In this document: positions 1 through 8,568 of the stretch, piece after piece
Position numbering within the stretch: position 1 is the first letter of the stretch
Layout: each line of letters opens with the position of its first letter
Assembly: GCF_000472705.1 (NCBI RefSeq)
Contig: NZ_AXAE01000008.1
Span: forward strand, 124,001 to 188,000
Length of the DNA: 64,000 nt
DNA from: Mesorhizobium erdmanii USDA 3471
GTDB taxonomy: Bacteria; Pseudomonadota; Alphaproteobacteria; Rhizobiales; Rhizobiaceae
Direction of reading: 5' to 3'
Translations under genes and position numbers: made by a program
Notes under the pieces: model-generated
The model's database searches: none
What the model was told of the DNA's origin: nothing
Seen by the model: the letters and a program-made list of their open reading frames with translations, nothing else

Positions 1-830
1 ACATCTATGAGGCCGGCCGCGCCGGGAAGCCGCCGGTCGAGTTCTTCGCCGACGAGTACCGGCTGAACGCCCGCATCAACAGCTTCAAGAAACCCTATGT
101 GGCGCTCATCGACGGCATCGTCATGGGTGGCGGCGTCGGCATTTCCTTTCACGGTTCGCATCGGGTGATGACCGAGAACGCCCAGTTCGCCATGCCGGAG
201 GTCGGCATCGGCTTTTTCCCGGATGTCGGCGCCAGCCATTTGCTGCCGGACCTGGGCGGTTGTTTCGGCATGTATCTGGCCCTGACCGGCAACCGCATCC
301 GCTATGGCGACGCGCTGTGGTCGGGACTGGCCACCCACACCATCAAGGCCGAAGATCAAGCGAGCTTCCTGGACCGGCTGATGCTGACCGGCGATCCGGA
401 ATCAGTGCTGCGCGGTTTCTTTGTCCAGGCGAGGCGGGAGACCGACAGGCCGACATTAGAGGCGATCTCCCGCCATTTTAACCAGCCGTCGCTGCAGGAT
501 GTCGTCGACAGCCTGGACCGTGCGGCGGGCACCGACGAATTCGCGGCAAAGACGCTGGCGACGATGCGCACGCGCTCGCCGACCAGCCTTCGCGTCGCCT
601 GGCGGCAGATCAGTGCCGGGCTGACGCTGTCGATGGACGATTGCATGAAGATGGAGTTCCGCATCCTCAACCGTATGCTTGCCGGCCACGATTTCTACGA
701 AGGCATCCGCGCCGCCATCATCGACAAGGGGTCGAAGCCGCAATGGCGGCCGGCAAGCCTCGATGCGGTCGCGGAGGCGGATGTCGAGGCCTATTTCGCC
801 CCGCTCGGTGAACGGGAACTCGAGGCATGA
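1..830 (+). CDS. 3-hydroxyisobutyryl-CoA hydrolase, 5' part missing
   Basis: The reading frame is open from position 3 to the TGA at 828-830, so the gene starts left of the window. It belongs to the enoyl-CoA hydratase/isomerase (crotonase) superfamily. The oxyanion-hole loop GIVMGGGVGIS and the following MPEVGIGFFPDVG segment, with the Glu and Asp expected of HIBYL-CoA hydrolases, are visible. The late stretch GIRAAIIDKGSKPQWRP is also typical of that subgroup rather than of simple enoyl-CoA hydratases. By family knowledge the enzyme hydrolyses 3-hydroxyisobutyryl-CoA in valine degradation in the cytoplasm. About 275 residues are visible. Its stop overlaps the start of the next gene, which suggests co-transcription. 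Confidence 0.85.
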   Translation, partial: IYEAGRAGKPPVEFFADEYRLNARINSFKKPYVALIDGIVMGGGVGISFHGSHRVMTENAQFAMPEVGIGFFPDVGASHLLPDLGGCFGMYLALTGNRIRYGDALWSGLATHTIKAEDQASFLDRLMLTGDPESVLRGFFVQARRETDRPTLEAISRHFNQPSLQDVVDSLDRAAGTDEFAAKTLATMRTRSPTSLRVAWRQISAGLTLSMDDCMKMEFRILNRMLAGHDFYEGIRAAIIDKGSKPQWRPASLDAVAEADVEAYFAPLGERELEA

Positions 831-1249
831 GCGAGGTGACGTCGAGACGCGTCGTGCTGCAGCCCTCGACGGTCGAGGTGATCTTCGCCTGGTTCCAGCG
901 CGTCATCGCGGGCTACTGCCTGTTGTTCGGCATCCTTTACTGGATCAAGCTGATCGGCTTCTACCCGGGCTCGCTGTGGCGCTTCGACCTGATGCCGGTC
1001 CACTGGCAGGTGGCGGCGGTGATGCTCGCCGTGTTCTTTCCCTTTGCCGCGGCGGGGCTCTGGATGCTGGCCTCCTGGGGGCCGGTGATCTGGTTCATTT
1101 GCGCGGTCACCGAGACCGTCATGTATGCCGGCTTTCCCGAGCTTTTCGGCCACCGGCCGCTCATCGTCGTCTCGCACGCGGCGGTGGCGCTGCTCTACAT
1201 CGTCTTTCGCGTCGTCATCTGGCTGCAGAAACGGCCCGTGCGGCACTAA
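827..1249 (+). CDS. DUF6163 family inner-membrane protein
   Basis: This 140-residue protein starts at an ATG that overlaps the stop of the preceding hydrolase gene (ATGA), so translation is probably coupled. After a short polar N-terminus there are four hydrophobic segments at roughly residues 20-37, 58-78, 81-100 and 112-130, with a basic C-terminus. It resembles DUF6163 proteins, which in Rhizobiales are often found beside ldtR. No catalytic motif is visible and the function is unknown. A role in the envelope is a guess based only on membrane location and on the neighbouring cell-wall genes. Confidence 0.8.
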   Translation: MSEVTSRRVVLQPSTVEVIFAWFQRVIAGYCLLFGILYWIKLIGFYPGSLWRFDLMPVHWQVAAVMLAVFFPFAAAGLWMLASWGPVIWFICAVTETVMYAGFPELFGHRPLIVVSHAAVALLYIVFRVVIWLQKRPVRH

Positions 1250-1429
1250 GCCTTTGAGGGCATTGGCGACTTGGCCAACCCCGGATCCGAGCCCCGCTAT
1301 ATCTGCCTAAGCCTTTAGGTTAATTATCCTTACTCGGGTGACCGTTCGTTAAGCCTCTTTCGAAACCACTTACCGGTAAGCTCTTGTTAGCCCTAGCGTT
1401 TAAGTCGAATTTTATGAGTATTCGATAGT

Positions 1430-1469
1430 GTCGCGATCAAGGTGAAAAACAAAAAATCACCAGGGCGAC
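1430..1469 (+). promoter_or_regulatory. stem-loop in the ldtR leader
   Basis: The 238-base gap before ldtR carries a composite inverted repeat. GTCGC (1430-1434) and GGTGA (1441-1445) face TCACC (1457-1461) and GCGAC (1465-1469) around an A-rich loop. It ends just upstream of the ldtR ribosome-binding region (gagaggc, about 1471-1480). It could be a leader hairpin or an operator. There is no T-run, so it is not an ordinary terminator. The rest of 1250-1429 is AT-richer than the genes and presumably holds the promoter, but no convincing -35/-10 pair was picked. Confidence 0.4.
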
Positions 1470-1487
1470 AAACGAGAGGCAAAGACA

Positions 1488-2003
1488 ATGATCAATTCGC
1501 GTCCGGCGGCGAAGACCGCCAACGTTTCCGACGATCGCCGCGAGGCTATCCGTTCGCTGTACATGGAATCGCTGCAGCTCGTCGAGCGACTGCACCGCCG
1601 CCTGCTTGATGTGATCAAGGACGAATTCGACCGCAACGGTCGTTCCGACATCAATGCCATCCAGGCGCTGCTGCTCTTCAACATCGGCAATTCCGAGCTG
1701 ACCGCCGGCGAGCTGCGCTCGCGTGGCTACTATCTCGGCTCGAACGTGTCCTACAATCTGAAGAAGCTGGTCGATCTCGGCTTCATCAACCACCAGCGCT
1801 CGCGCATCGACCGTCGTTCGGTCCGCGTCTCGCTGACGCCGAAGGGCAACGAGGTGGCGGACGTCGTCGCCGGTCTCTATGAGCGCCATGTCGGCTCGAT
1901 CGAACAGGTCGGCGGCATCAACACCGACGAGTTCAAGCAGATGAACCGCGCCTTGCAGCGGCTCGACCGCTTCTGGAACGACACGATCGCCTACCGGATG
2001 TAA
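1488..2003 (+). CDS. ldtR: MarR-family transcriptional regulator LdtR
   Basis: This is a 171-residue MarR-type winged-helix regulator. A helical N-terminus is followed by the recognition region LRSRGYYLGSNVSYNLKKL (about residues 78-96) and the wing RSRIDRRSVRVSLTPKG. The match to LdtR of Rhizobiales and Liberibacter is recognised from overall sequence and from its position just before an L,D-transpeptidase gene. Known LdtR proteins activate the ldtP gene and stress-tolerance genes, and some respond to small ligands. The ATG follows a purine-rich gagaggc at a workable distance. A hairpin terminator follows at 2069-2096, so ldtR and ldtP are probably separate transcription units. Confidence 0.88.
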   Translation: MINSRPAAKTANVSDDRREAIRSLYMESLQLVERLHRRLLDVIKDEFDRNGRSDINAIQALLLFNIGNSELTAGELRSRGYYLGSNVSYNLKKLVDLGFINHQRSRIDRRSVRVSLTPKGNEVADVVAGLYERHVGSIEQVGGINTDEFKQMNRALQRLDRFWNDTIAYRM

Positions 2004-2068
2004 GTCCATCCGCATCGGATATGGCCCGCGCCACAGAAGCGCGGCCGCATAGCGACCTCCAGTCAGGG

Positions 2069-2096
2069 CCGGTGCCGAAAAGCACCGGTCTTTTTC
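2069..2096 (+). terminator. rho-independent terminator after ldtR
   Basis: CCGGTGC (2069-2075) pairs with GCACCGG (2082-2088) across a six-base loop and is followed by TCTTTTTCTTTT. It lies 65 bases after the ldtR stop and ends that transcript. Confidence 0.85.
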
Positions 2097-2353
2097 TTTT
2101 CGGAGTGCCGGGCGCTCCGAATCGGGCGCAAGGCCACGTTGCCGCCATATTCCAATGGAACCGAGGGTGGCAGTGATGCTGTCGTGAAGACCATGCGTCT
2201 ATCCGCAACCGTATCGCGCCTCGTGCGTTTCTTGCCAGCGTGATACGGGCCATGGTTGGCTAATTGTTAAGATTGCCAATTTTAGAGTGCGGGCGAGATC
2301 GCCCGAGATCAATGCAGCAAGTGATCGAACCGCTACCTATGTCTGGAACGTCC
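2097..2353 (+). promoter_or_regulatory. promoter region of the L,D-transpeptidase gene
   Basis: This stretch lies between the ldtR terminator and the chosen transpeptidase start and holds no gene; the whole space from 2004 is 350 bases. Two dyads are visible: CGGAG/CTCCG around 2101-2119, and the palindrome gggcgagatcgccc at about 2291-2304. The AT-rich tract around 2258-2285 (ttggctaattgttaagattgcc) is the most promoter-like part. Regulation by LdtR is inferred from known LdtR systems. I could not pick out an LdtR site. Confidence 0.4.
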
Positions 2354-3607
2354 ATGAGAACCAGCCGCCGTTTTTTCCTTTCCGGAGCCTCCGCCCTCGC
2401 TGCCGCCGTCGTGGCCGGCCGTGCGAATGCGCAGGATGTGATCGGGGATATCCTGAAATCCTCGGCGCGTGGCAATTGGGACGACCAGTTCGACGCCCGC
2501 GCCAGCGAAGGCGGCAAGGTGGCCTCGACGCTGCCGATCTTCAGCCCGCAGACCGTTGCGTTCACGGAACAGGCGGTGGCGCAGTATCAGAACATCGTCG
2601 GCCAGGGCGGCTGGGTAGAGGTTCCCGCGATCAAGAAGCTGCAGCTCGGCGTCGATGATCCCGATGTCGTGCCGCTGCGCAAGCGCCTGATGGTTGCCGG
2701 TGACCTGTCGCAGAGCGCCGGCATTTCGACGGCCTTCGATTCCTATGTAGACTCGGCGGTCAAGCGCTTCCAGCTGCGTCACGGCCTGCCTGCCGACGGC
2801 TCGATGGGCAAATACACTTATGCGGCGATGAACGTTTCGGCGCAGGTTCGGCTCGGCCAGCTGCAGACCAATCTGCAGCGGCTGAAGGAAAAGGCCGGCA
2901 CGCTGGGCAGCCGCTATGTGCTGGTCGACATTCCGGCGGCGCAGGTCGAAGCGGTCGAGAACGATCGCGTCGTGCTTCGCCACACGGCAATCGTCGGCAA
3001 GATCGATCGCCAGACACCGATCGTCAATTCCAAGATCAACGAGATCATCGTCAACCCATACTGGAATGCGCCGGTCTCGATAGTGCGCAAGGACATCATT
3101 CCGCTGATGCGGAAAGACCCCGACTATCTGAAGAACAGCCACATCCGCCTGTTCGCGCCGGATGGCAGCGAAGTCGATCCGATGAATGTCGACTGGTCGA
3201 CCGATGATGCCGCCAAGTACCGGTTCCGCCAGGATCCCGGTTCGGAAAACGCCATGGCGTCGGTCAAGATCAACTTCCCGAGCCCGGACGGCGTCTATAT
3301 GCACGACACGCCGCAGCAGAGCCTGTTCGGCAAGATGATGCGCTTCGATTCCTCGGGATGCGTGCGCGTCCAGAACGTGCGCGATCTCGTCACCTGGATC
3401 CTGCGCGACACGCCCGGCTGGGACCGCCAGCATTTCGAGGCGGCGATCAAGACCGGCCAGAACACGCCGATCCAGGTCACCAACCCGGTGCCGGTACATT
3501 TTCTCTATCTGTCGGCATGGTCGACCGGACCTGGCGTCGTCCAGTTCCGCGACGACGTCTACGCGCTCGACGGCGCCAGCGAATTGCAGATCACGTCTTC
3601 GCTTTAA
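2354..3607 (+). CDS. ldtP: exported L,D-transpeptidase (YkuD domain)
   Basis: The protein is about 417 residues from the chosen ATG at 2354, which has a GGA eight bases upstream. ATGs at 2339 and 2312 are alternatives. The N-terminus RTSRRFFLSG followed by an alanine-rich stretch ending ANA-Q looks like a Tat-type signal peptide. A peptidoglycan-binding-like domain lies around residues 100-165 and the YkuD catalytic domain in the second half. The latter holds the signature SSGCVRV with the active-site cysteine near residue 336 and an HDTP motif before it. By family, it forms 3-3 crosslinks or attaches proteins in periplasmic peptidoglycan. Its position after ldtR points to the LdtR target ldtP; that symbol is assigned by synteny. 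Confidence 0.85.
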   Translation: MRTSRRFFLSGASALAAAVVAGRANAQDVIGDILKSSARGNWDDQFDARASEGGKVASTLPIFSPQTVAFTEQAVAQYQNIVGQGGWVEVPAIKKLQLGVDDPDVVPLRKRLMVAGDLSQSAGISTAFDSYVDSAVKRFQLRHGLPADGSMGKYTYAAMNVSAQVRLGQLQTNLQRLKEKAGTLGSRYVLVDIPAAQVEAVENDRVVLRHTAIVGKIDRQTPIVNSKINEIIVNPYWNAPVSIVRKDIIPLMRKDPDYLKNSHIRLFAPDGSEVDPMNVDWSTDDAAKYRFRQDPGSENAMASVKINFPSPDGVYMHDTPQQSLFGKMMRFDSSGCVRVQNVRDLVTWILRDTPGWDRQHFEAAIKTGQNTPIQVTNPVPVHFLYLSAWSTGPGVVQFRDDVYALDGASELQITSSL

Positions 3608-3625
3608 GCTGCTGATAATTATAAC

Positions 3626-3653
3626 AAAAAGGCCGCCGAAAGGCGGCCTTTTT
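3626..3653 (+). terminator. terminator after the L,D-transpeptidase gene
   Basis: AAAAAGGCCGCC (3626-3637) and its perfect complement (3642-3653) flank a GAAA tetraloop, and the right arm itself ends in T5. It lies 18 bases after the stop codon. Confidence 0.92.
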
Positions 3654-3805
3654 GCTTTTGAAGACGTTGGAGCAGCTCATCAGCCGCTGATTCACCAGCA
3701 GTGCAGCCGCCTGCGCGTGGCATGTTCGACATGGAAGCGCGCCAGCGCTGTCTGGACGCGGGAGCGATGAATGCGCATGGTTCGCCAAACAGCCGGAATC
3801 GTGCC

Positions 3806-5449
3806 ATGCAAGCCGCCATCTTCGTCCTCGTCGTGCTCGTATTCGTCGCTGTTTCCGGCGCGCTGGTGCGGCTGGTGCGGGTGCCGCTGCCAGTCCTGCA
3901 GATCGCCATAGGCGCCGCCCTTGCCTGGCCGGTGGGCGGCATCCATGTCGAGATCGATCCGGAATTGTTCCTCCTGGTGTTCATTCCACCGCTGCTGTTC
4001 AGCGATGCTTTTGGCGCGCCGAAGCGCGAACTGATGGCATTGCGAGGGCCGATCCTCGACCTTGCCATAGGCCTCGTCTTCTTCACCATCGTCGGCTTCG
4101 GCTATGCCTTGCACTGGCTGGTGCCGAGCATTCCGCTGGTCGTTGCCTTCGCCCTTGCCGCAGTGCTGTCGCCAACGGATGCAGTGGCCGTCTCCTCGAT
4201 CGTCGACAGGACCGTCGTTCCGGCGCGGCTGATGCATATTCTGGAGGGCGAGTCGCTGCTCAACGACGCGTCTGGCCTGGTCATGTTCCGGTTTGCCGTC
4301 GCTGCGGCGTTGACCGGCAGTTTTTCCTTTGCCGCGGCGTCGCTGAGTTTTCTTTATGCCGTGGCGGTCGGCATCCTGGCCGGCGTGGTGGCCTTGTTCG
4401 TCGCCGCCAAGGCGCTGCAACTCTTGAACCGCATCGGTGGCGTGCCGGCCGAGACGCAGGTGCTGATCACCATTCTGCTTCCGTTCGTCGCCTATCTCGG
4501 CGCCGAGCACTTCGGCGCCTCGGGCATCCTGGCGGCGGTGACCGCCGGTCTGTTGACCGGGAGCACAGGCATATTCCGCTTCCTCGGCGTCTCGGCGCGC
4601 ATGCAGACCATGTCCTTGTGGACGACGTTTTCGTTCGTCTTCAACGGCGCGCTGTTCATCGTGCTCGGCCTGCAGCTTCCCGAGATCATCCGCAAGGTGC
4701 CGCCCGAGCTGTCCGGCCGTCATTGGCTTTTCGAGCCGATCCTGACGGTTCTGCTGCTGACCCTTTGCCTGATCGGGCTCCGCTTCGCCTGGATCTGGGT
4801 CGGCGACATCGCGGCGGGGATCGCGGCGCGGCTCGGCAAGCGGGAGGCCGAACCGTTCGGCCTGCGCGTTCGGCTCGCCGGATCGGTGGCGGGCGTGCGC
4901 GGCGCCATAACGCTGGCCGGCATATTGTCGTTGCCGCTGGCCTTGCAGGACGGCTCGCCATTCCCCGCGCGCGACCTCGTCATCTTCCTCGCGGCCGGCG
5001 TCATCATCTGCTCCCTGGTGATCGCCAGCCTGGCGTTGCCGGTGATCGCGCGCGGCCTGGTCGAGCCCGGCGAGGACGCCGGCGGTGCCGAGGAGCGCAT
5101 GGCGCGTGTCGGCGCGGCAAAGGCGGCGATCGCCCACCTCGAGAGCATCGCGCAGACGGATGAGGAGGAGGGCGGTGTGCCGGGCGTCAGGCTCGCCGCC
5201 GCCAACGGCATTGTCGCGGCCTATCAGCGGCGCATAGCGGCGTCCGACGAGGCCGACGAGGCGCGCGCCGAGGTTCGCGAGGCGGGCAGGCTGGAGATTG
5301 ACCTGAGGCTGGCCGGCATCGCCGCCGAGCGCGACGCCTTGCGCACCATGCTTCGGCGCGGCGAAATCAACGACCACACGGCGCGGACGCTGTTTACCGA
5401 GATCACCCTCACGGAGGCCCTTTTGAACGGCAGGCAGACGCAGAAATAG
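3806..5449 (+). CDS. CPA1-family Na+/H+ antiporter
   Basis: This is a polytopic inner-membrane cation/proton antiporter of about 547 residues. Hydrophobic segments fill the first 420 residues and a soluble, Ala/Glu-rich tail the rest. The family signatures ALAAVLSPTDAVAVSSI and LEGESLLNDASGLVMF, with the conserved Asp and Asn-Asp of the transport site, place it in CPA1 (NhaP/YjcE-like). It would exchange Na+ (possibly K+) for H+ in pH and salt homeostasis. The start is uncertain: the frame is open from 3701, and an ATG at 3767 has GGAG only two bases away. The ATG at 3806 sits directly before the first membrane segment and was chosen for that reason. Confidence 0.85.
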   Translation: MQAAIFVLVVLVFVAVSGALVRLVRVPLPVLQIAIGAALAWPVGGIHVEIDPELFLLVFIPPLLFSDAFGAPKRELMALRGPILDLAIGLVFFTIVGFGYALHWLVPSIPLVVAFALAAVLSPTDAVAVSSIVDRTVVPARLMHILEGESLLNDASGLVMFRFAVAAALTGSFSFAAASLSFLYAVAVGILAGVVALFVAAKALQLLNRIGGVPAETQVLITILLPFVAYLGAEHFGASGILAAVTAGLLTGSTGIFRFLGVSARMQTMSLWTTFSFVFNGALFIVLGLQLPEIIRKVPPELSGRHWLFEPILTVLLLTLCLIGLRFAWIWVGDIAAGIAARLGKREAEPFGLRVRLAGSVAGVRGAITLAGILSLPLALQDGSPFPARDLVIFLAAGVIICSLVIASLALPVIARGLVEPGEDAGGAEERMARVGAAKAAIAHLESIAQTDEEEGGVPGVRLAAANGIVAAYQRRIAASDEADEARAEVREAGRLEIDLRLAGIAAERDALRTMLRRGEINDHTARTLFTEITLTEALLNGRQTQK

Positions 5450-5566
5450 GATTGGCGATGCCCCAGGGGCTGCGGATTTGCCGGCTCTGCCGCAAACCGG
5501 CCAGCAAATTTCGCGCTGCAAACGTGGCGGGTCGAAAACAACTGTGTTAATGGCGCGGCAATGCGT

Positions 5567-5600
5567 GTCGCCCAAAAGCGTGCAGCGGTTTTGGGGCGAC
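5567..5600. repeat. intergenic hairpin repeat upstream of glyA
   Basis: GTCGCCCAAAA (5567-5577) and TTTTGGGGCGAC (5589-5600) form an almost perfect inverted repeat with one bulged base around the loop gcgtgcagcgg. The flanks atgcgt and gatatgcat extend the symmetry. From memory, segments with this CCCAAAA...GCAGCGGTTTTGGG core occur in many copies between rhizobial genes (RIME-like mosaic elements), though no second copy was found in this window. It lies in the glyA leader, 45 bases before the start codon. The remaining bases from 5450 show no other gene. Confidence 0.6.
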
Positions 5601-5644
5601 GATATGCATCAACAGATTGCCCCCGAACCGGAGGATTTCAGGCC

Positions 5645-6958
5645 ATGGCAACAGCAGCGGCAGCGTCGAACAAATTCGAATCCTTTTTCGAAACAACGCT
5701 GGAAGACGCCGATCCGGAGATTTTCGGCGCCATCCGCAACGAACTCGGTCGCCAGCGCCACGAGATCGAACTGATTGCATCCGAAAACATCGTTTCCCGC
5801 GCCGTTCTGGAGGCGCAGGGCTCGATCATGACCAACAAATACGCGGAGGGCTATCCGGGCAAGCGCTACTACGGCGGCTGCCAGTTCGTCGACGTAGCCG
5901 AGGAACTCGCCATCGAGCGGGCGAAAAAACTGTTCGGCTGCAACTTCGCCAATGTCCAGCCGAACTCGGGCAGCCAGATGAACCAGGCGGTGTTCCTGGC
6001 GCTGCTGCAGCCCGGCGACACCTTCATGGGCCTCGACCTCAATTCCGGTGGCCATCTCACTCATGGCTCGCCGGTCAACATGAGCGGCAAGTGGTTCAAG
6101 GTCGTCTCCTATGGCGTGCGCAAGGAAGATCACCTGCTCGACATGGATGCCATCGAGAAGACCGCGCACGAGACCAAGCCGAAGCTGATCCTGGCTGGCG
6201 GCACCGCCTATTCACGCATCTGGGACTGGAAGCGTTTTCGCGAGATCGCGGACGCCGTCGGCGCCTATCTGATGGTCGACATGGCCCACATTGCCGGCCT
6301 CGTCGCCGGCGGCGTGCATCCTTCGCCGCTGCCGCACGCCCATGTGGTGACGACGACCACGCACAAATCGCTGCGCGGCCCGCGCGGCGGCATGATCCTG
6401 TGCAACGACGAGGACATTGCCAAGAAGATGAACTCGGCGGTGTTCCCCGGCCTGCAGGGTGGTCCGCTGATGCATGTCATCGCAGCCAAGGCGGTCGCCT
6501 TCGGCGAGGCGCTGAAGCCGAGCTTCAAGGTCTATGCCGAGAGCGTGGCCGCCAACGCCAAGGCGCTGGCTTCGAGCCTGAAAGAGACGGGCCTCGACAT
6601 CGTCTCCGGCGGCACCGACAACCACCTGATGCTGGTCGATCTCAGACCCAAGAACGCCACCGGCAAGCGCGCCGAGGCAGCCCTTGGCCGCGCCAACATC
6701 ACCTGCAACAAGAACGGCATTCCCTTCGACCCGGAAAAGCCTTTCGTGACCTCGGGCGTGCGCCTCGGCACCCCGGCTGGCACCACGCGTGGCTTCGGCC
6801 AGGCCGAATTCCGCGAGATCGGCAAACTGATCGCCGAAGTGCTGGATGGTCTCAAGGTCGCCAATTCGGACGAGGGCAATGCGGCGGTCGAAGCCGCCGT
6901 CAAGGCCAAGGTCGTGGCGCTGACCGATCGTTTTCCGCTCTATCCTTATCTCGGTTGA
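5645..6958 (+). CDS. glyA: serine hydroxymethyltransferase
   Basis: This 437-residue PLP enzyme interconverts serine and glycine while loading one-carbon units onto tetrahydrofolate in the cytoplasm. The N-terminus [14 protein letters not shown], the segment [13 protein letters not shown], and the cofactor motif [14 protein letters not shown] with the PLP lysine near residue 241 are all intact. The length is normal for the family. The ATG at 5645 was chosen because GGAGG lies about ten bases upstream and it begins just before the conserved N-terminus. The longer open frame from 5561 runs through a hairpin repeat. It appears to be transcribed alone from its own leader. Confidence 0.97.
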   Translation: MATAAAASNKFESFFETTLEDADPEIFGAIRNELGRQRHEIELIASENIVSRAVLEAQGSIMTNKYAEGYPGKRYYGGCQFVDVAEELAIERAKKLFGCNFANVQPNSGSQMNQAVFLALLQPGDTFMGLDLNSGGHLTHGSPVNMSGKWFKVVSYGVRKEDHLLDMDAIEKTAHETKPKLILAGGTAYSRIWDWKRFREIADAVGAYLMVDMAHIAGLVAGGVHPSPLPHAHVVTTTTHKSLRGPRGGMILCNDEDIAKKMNSAVFPGLQGGPLMHVIAAKAVAFGEALKPSFKVYAESVAANAKALASSLKETGLDIVSGGTDNHLMLVDLRPKNATGKRAEAALGRANITCNKNGIPFDPEKPFVTSGVRLGTPAGTTRGFGQAEFREIGKLIAEVLDGLKVANSDEGNAAVEAAVKAKVVALTDRFPLYPYLG

Positions 6959-7057
6959 TCGTCCTTATCTCGATTGACCAGGCGCCAGGCGTCATCTCTT
7001 ATTCGCCGGCGGTGCGTCACCCCTGATCGGGTGACGCATGGAACCGGAGACTTGAAG

Positions 7058-7636
7058 ATGCGCGAATCTCGTCTCGCCACACTCGGCGCTGTCGGCTGGC
7101 TGGCCTTTGGCGGGTCCGCCCTGGCGCAGACGCAGCCCAGCCCGGAGACGCCTGCCACCAGCACTTTCGGCAAATGGACAACCATCGTCGATGTGCTCGA
7201 CACCGGCCAGGACGCGAGCAAGACCTGTGCGGCTTCGACTGCGTTCTTTGACGCGAGCGGCAATTCGGGCACGCTGACCTTGTCGATCTCGACCGGCGAC
7301 GCACTGCCGCCCCATGCCTACCCGGCCATCATGTTTACGGTCGACAACAAGGAACTGCCGACCGGCAAGAAGATCGCGGCTACGTTCGGTGATCCCGGCG
7401 TCAAGGTTTCGGCGACGGTCGATTCCAACGATGCCGTCATCGGTCGTCCGAGCTGGACGGTCGACAACCAGCCCAAAACCAGTCTCGCGCTCCTGCGTGC
7501 CATGCGCCAGGTCATCTCGCTCGATGTGACTTTCGGCAAGCAGGCCGTCGCCAGCATTCCGATGGACGGCTTCACCAAGGCCTACCGCAACCTCGGAACG
7601 TTTTGCGGCTTCCCGACAAAGGACGTCGCGCCGTGA
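7058..7636 (+). CDS. exported protein of unknown function
   Basis: The 192-residue product begins with a classical signal peptide (RESRLATLGAVGWLAFGG, then SALAQ) and should be periplasmic. GGAGA seven bases before the ATG at 7058 decides the start over longer versions. The mature part is beta-rich by eye, with two cysteines (in KTCAAST and LGTFCGFP) that could form a disulfide. No catalytic motif was recognised. It lies 99 bases after glyA and 33 bases before the GlpM-like gene, with which it may be co-transcribed. Confidence 0.7.
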   Translation: MRESRLATLGAVGWLAFGGSALAQTQPSPETPATSTFGKWTTIVDVLDTGQDASKTCAASTAFFDASGNSGTLTLSISTGDALPPHAYPAIMFTVDNKELPTGKKIAATFGDPGVKVSATVDSNDAVIGRPSWTVDNQPKTSLALLRAMRQVISLDVTFGKQAVASIPMDGFTKAYRNLGTFCGFPTKDVAP

Positions 7637-7669
7637 CGATGGCGGCCGGGTCGGAGTAGGGGGCTGCGA

Positions 7670-7999
7670 ATGGACATTGTCTGGAAGGGTATGCTCGGCG
7701 GGCTGGTCACGGCGCTGATCGTCTGGCTGTCCAAGCGCGGCAATGTGCTGCCCGGAATTCTGCCGCTGGCGCCGACTTTCGCGGTCATTGCACTGCTCGC
7801 AGTTGGCGCCAAGGGCAATCATGCCGGCTTCCGCGAAGCCTGCCTTGCCGGGTTCAAGACAATTCCGGCCTATCTTGCTTTCCTCGGCGCCTGCTGGTTG
7901 TTTATCGACACGGCCGACTATCGACTGGCCGTCGCTGGCGGCATCGCAGTCTGGCTGGTCGCCGCTCTCGCAATTTTCCTCGCGCCTCGCTATCTCTGA
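7670..7999 (+). CDS. GlpM-like small membrane protein
   Basis: This 109-residue protein has four hydrophobic helices at about residues 5-20, 29-46, 64-83 and 85-106. The pattern around LSKRGNVLPGILPLAPTFAVIAL, with its Pro-rich loop after the first helix, matches the GlpM family. The name comes from a Pseudomonas gene reported to affect alginate production; the biochemical role of the family is not known to me. It lies between the exported protein gene and nrdR. Confidence 0.7.
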   Translation: MDIVWKGMLGGLVTALIVWLSKRGNVLPGILPLAPTFAVIALLAVGAKGNHAGFREACLAGFKTIPAYLAFLGACWLFIDTADYRLAVAGGIAVWLVAALAIFLAPRYL

Positions 8000-8086
8000 G
8001 GGCGTCGGAGGACGGAACCGCTTCAATCCACATCGGAAAGGCTCTAAGCCTTTCGCCTCATCAGATTCGCGAACCCAAGGCTCTCC

Positions 8087-8566
8087 ATGCGCTGTCCCTA
8101 TTGCCAGTCCGAAGATACGCAGGTGAAGGATTCGCGCCCCGCCGAGGATGGCGCGGCGATCCGCAGGCGGCGTGTCTGCCCCGATTGCGGCGGCCGTTTC
8201 ACCACATTCGAGCGCGTCCAATTGCGTGATCTGGTCGTGGTCAAGAAGTCGGGCCGGAAAGTGCCGTTCGACCGCGACAAGCTGTTGCGCTCGGTGGAGA
8301 TCGCGGTGCGCAAGCGCAATGTCGATCCCGAGCGTATCGACCGCGCGGTGACCGGGATCGTGCGCCAGCTCGAGAGCTCCGGCGAGACGGAAGTGGCCTC
8401 CGGCGAGGTCGGCCGGCTGGTCATGGAAGCACTGAAATCGCTCGACGATGTCGCCTATGTCCGTTTCGCCTCTGTCTACCGCAATTTCCGCGAGGCCAAG
8501 GATTTCCATGAGCTGCTGGGCGAACTGAAGGGCGACGAAGACAAGAGTGAAGAGGAAGCCGGCTGA
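8087..8566 (+). CDS. nrdR: transcriptional repressor NrdR
   Basis: This is a 159-residue NrdR. The N-terminal zinc ribbon has CPYC at residues 3-6 and CPDC at 31-34, followed by the ATP-cone domain from about residue 48 ([16 protein letters not shown]). The protein senses ATP/dATP and represses ribonucleotide reductase genes. It leads the riboflavin genes, with ribD only two bases downstream, so it is probably transcribed with them. A small hairpin (aaaggc/gccttt, about 8037-8053) lies in its leader. Confidence 0.97.
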   Translation: MRCPYCQSEDTQVKDSRPAEDGAAIRRRRVCPDCGGRFTTFERVQLRDLVVVKKSGRKVPFDRDKLLRSVEIAVRKRNVDPERIDRAVTGIVRQLESSGETEVASGEVGRLVMEALKSLDDVAYVRFASVYRNFREAKDFHELLGELKGDEDKSEEEAG

Positions 8567-8568
8567 GC

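Noticed and set aside
3692..5575. 627-codon minus-strand frame opposite the antiporter gene
   Set aside because: It is rich in Arg, Gln, Asp and Gly without any motif and is antisense to a clear membrane protein, so it is a shadow.
5450..5644. Possible glycine riboswitch before glyA
   Set aside because: The only strong structure is the RIME-like inverted repeat; the glycine aptamer pattern is not visible.
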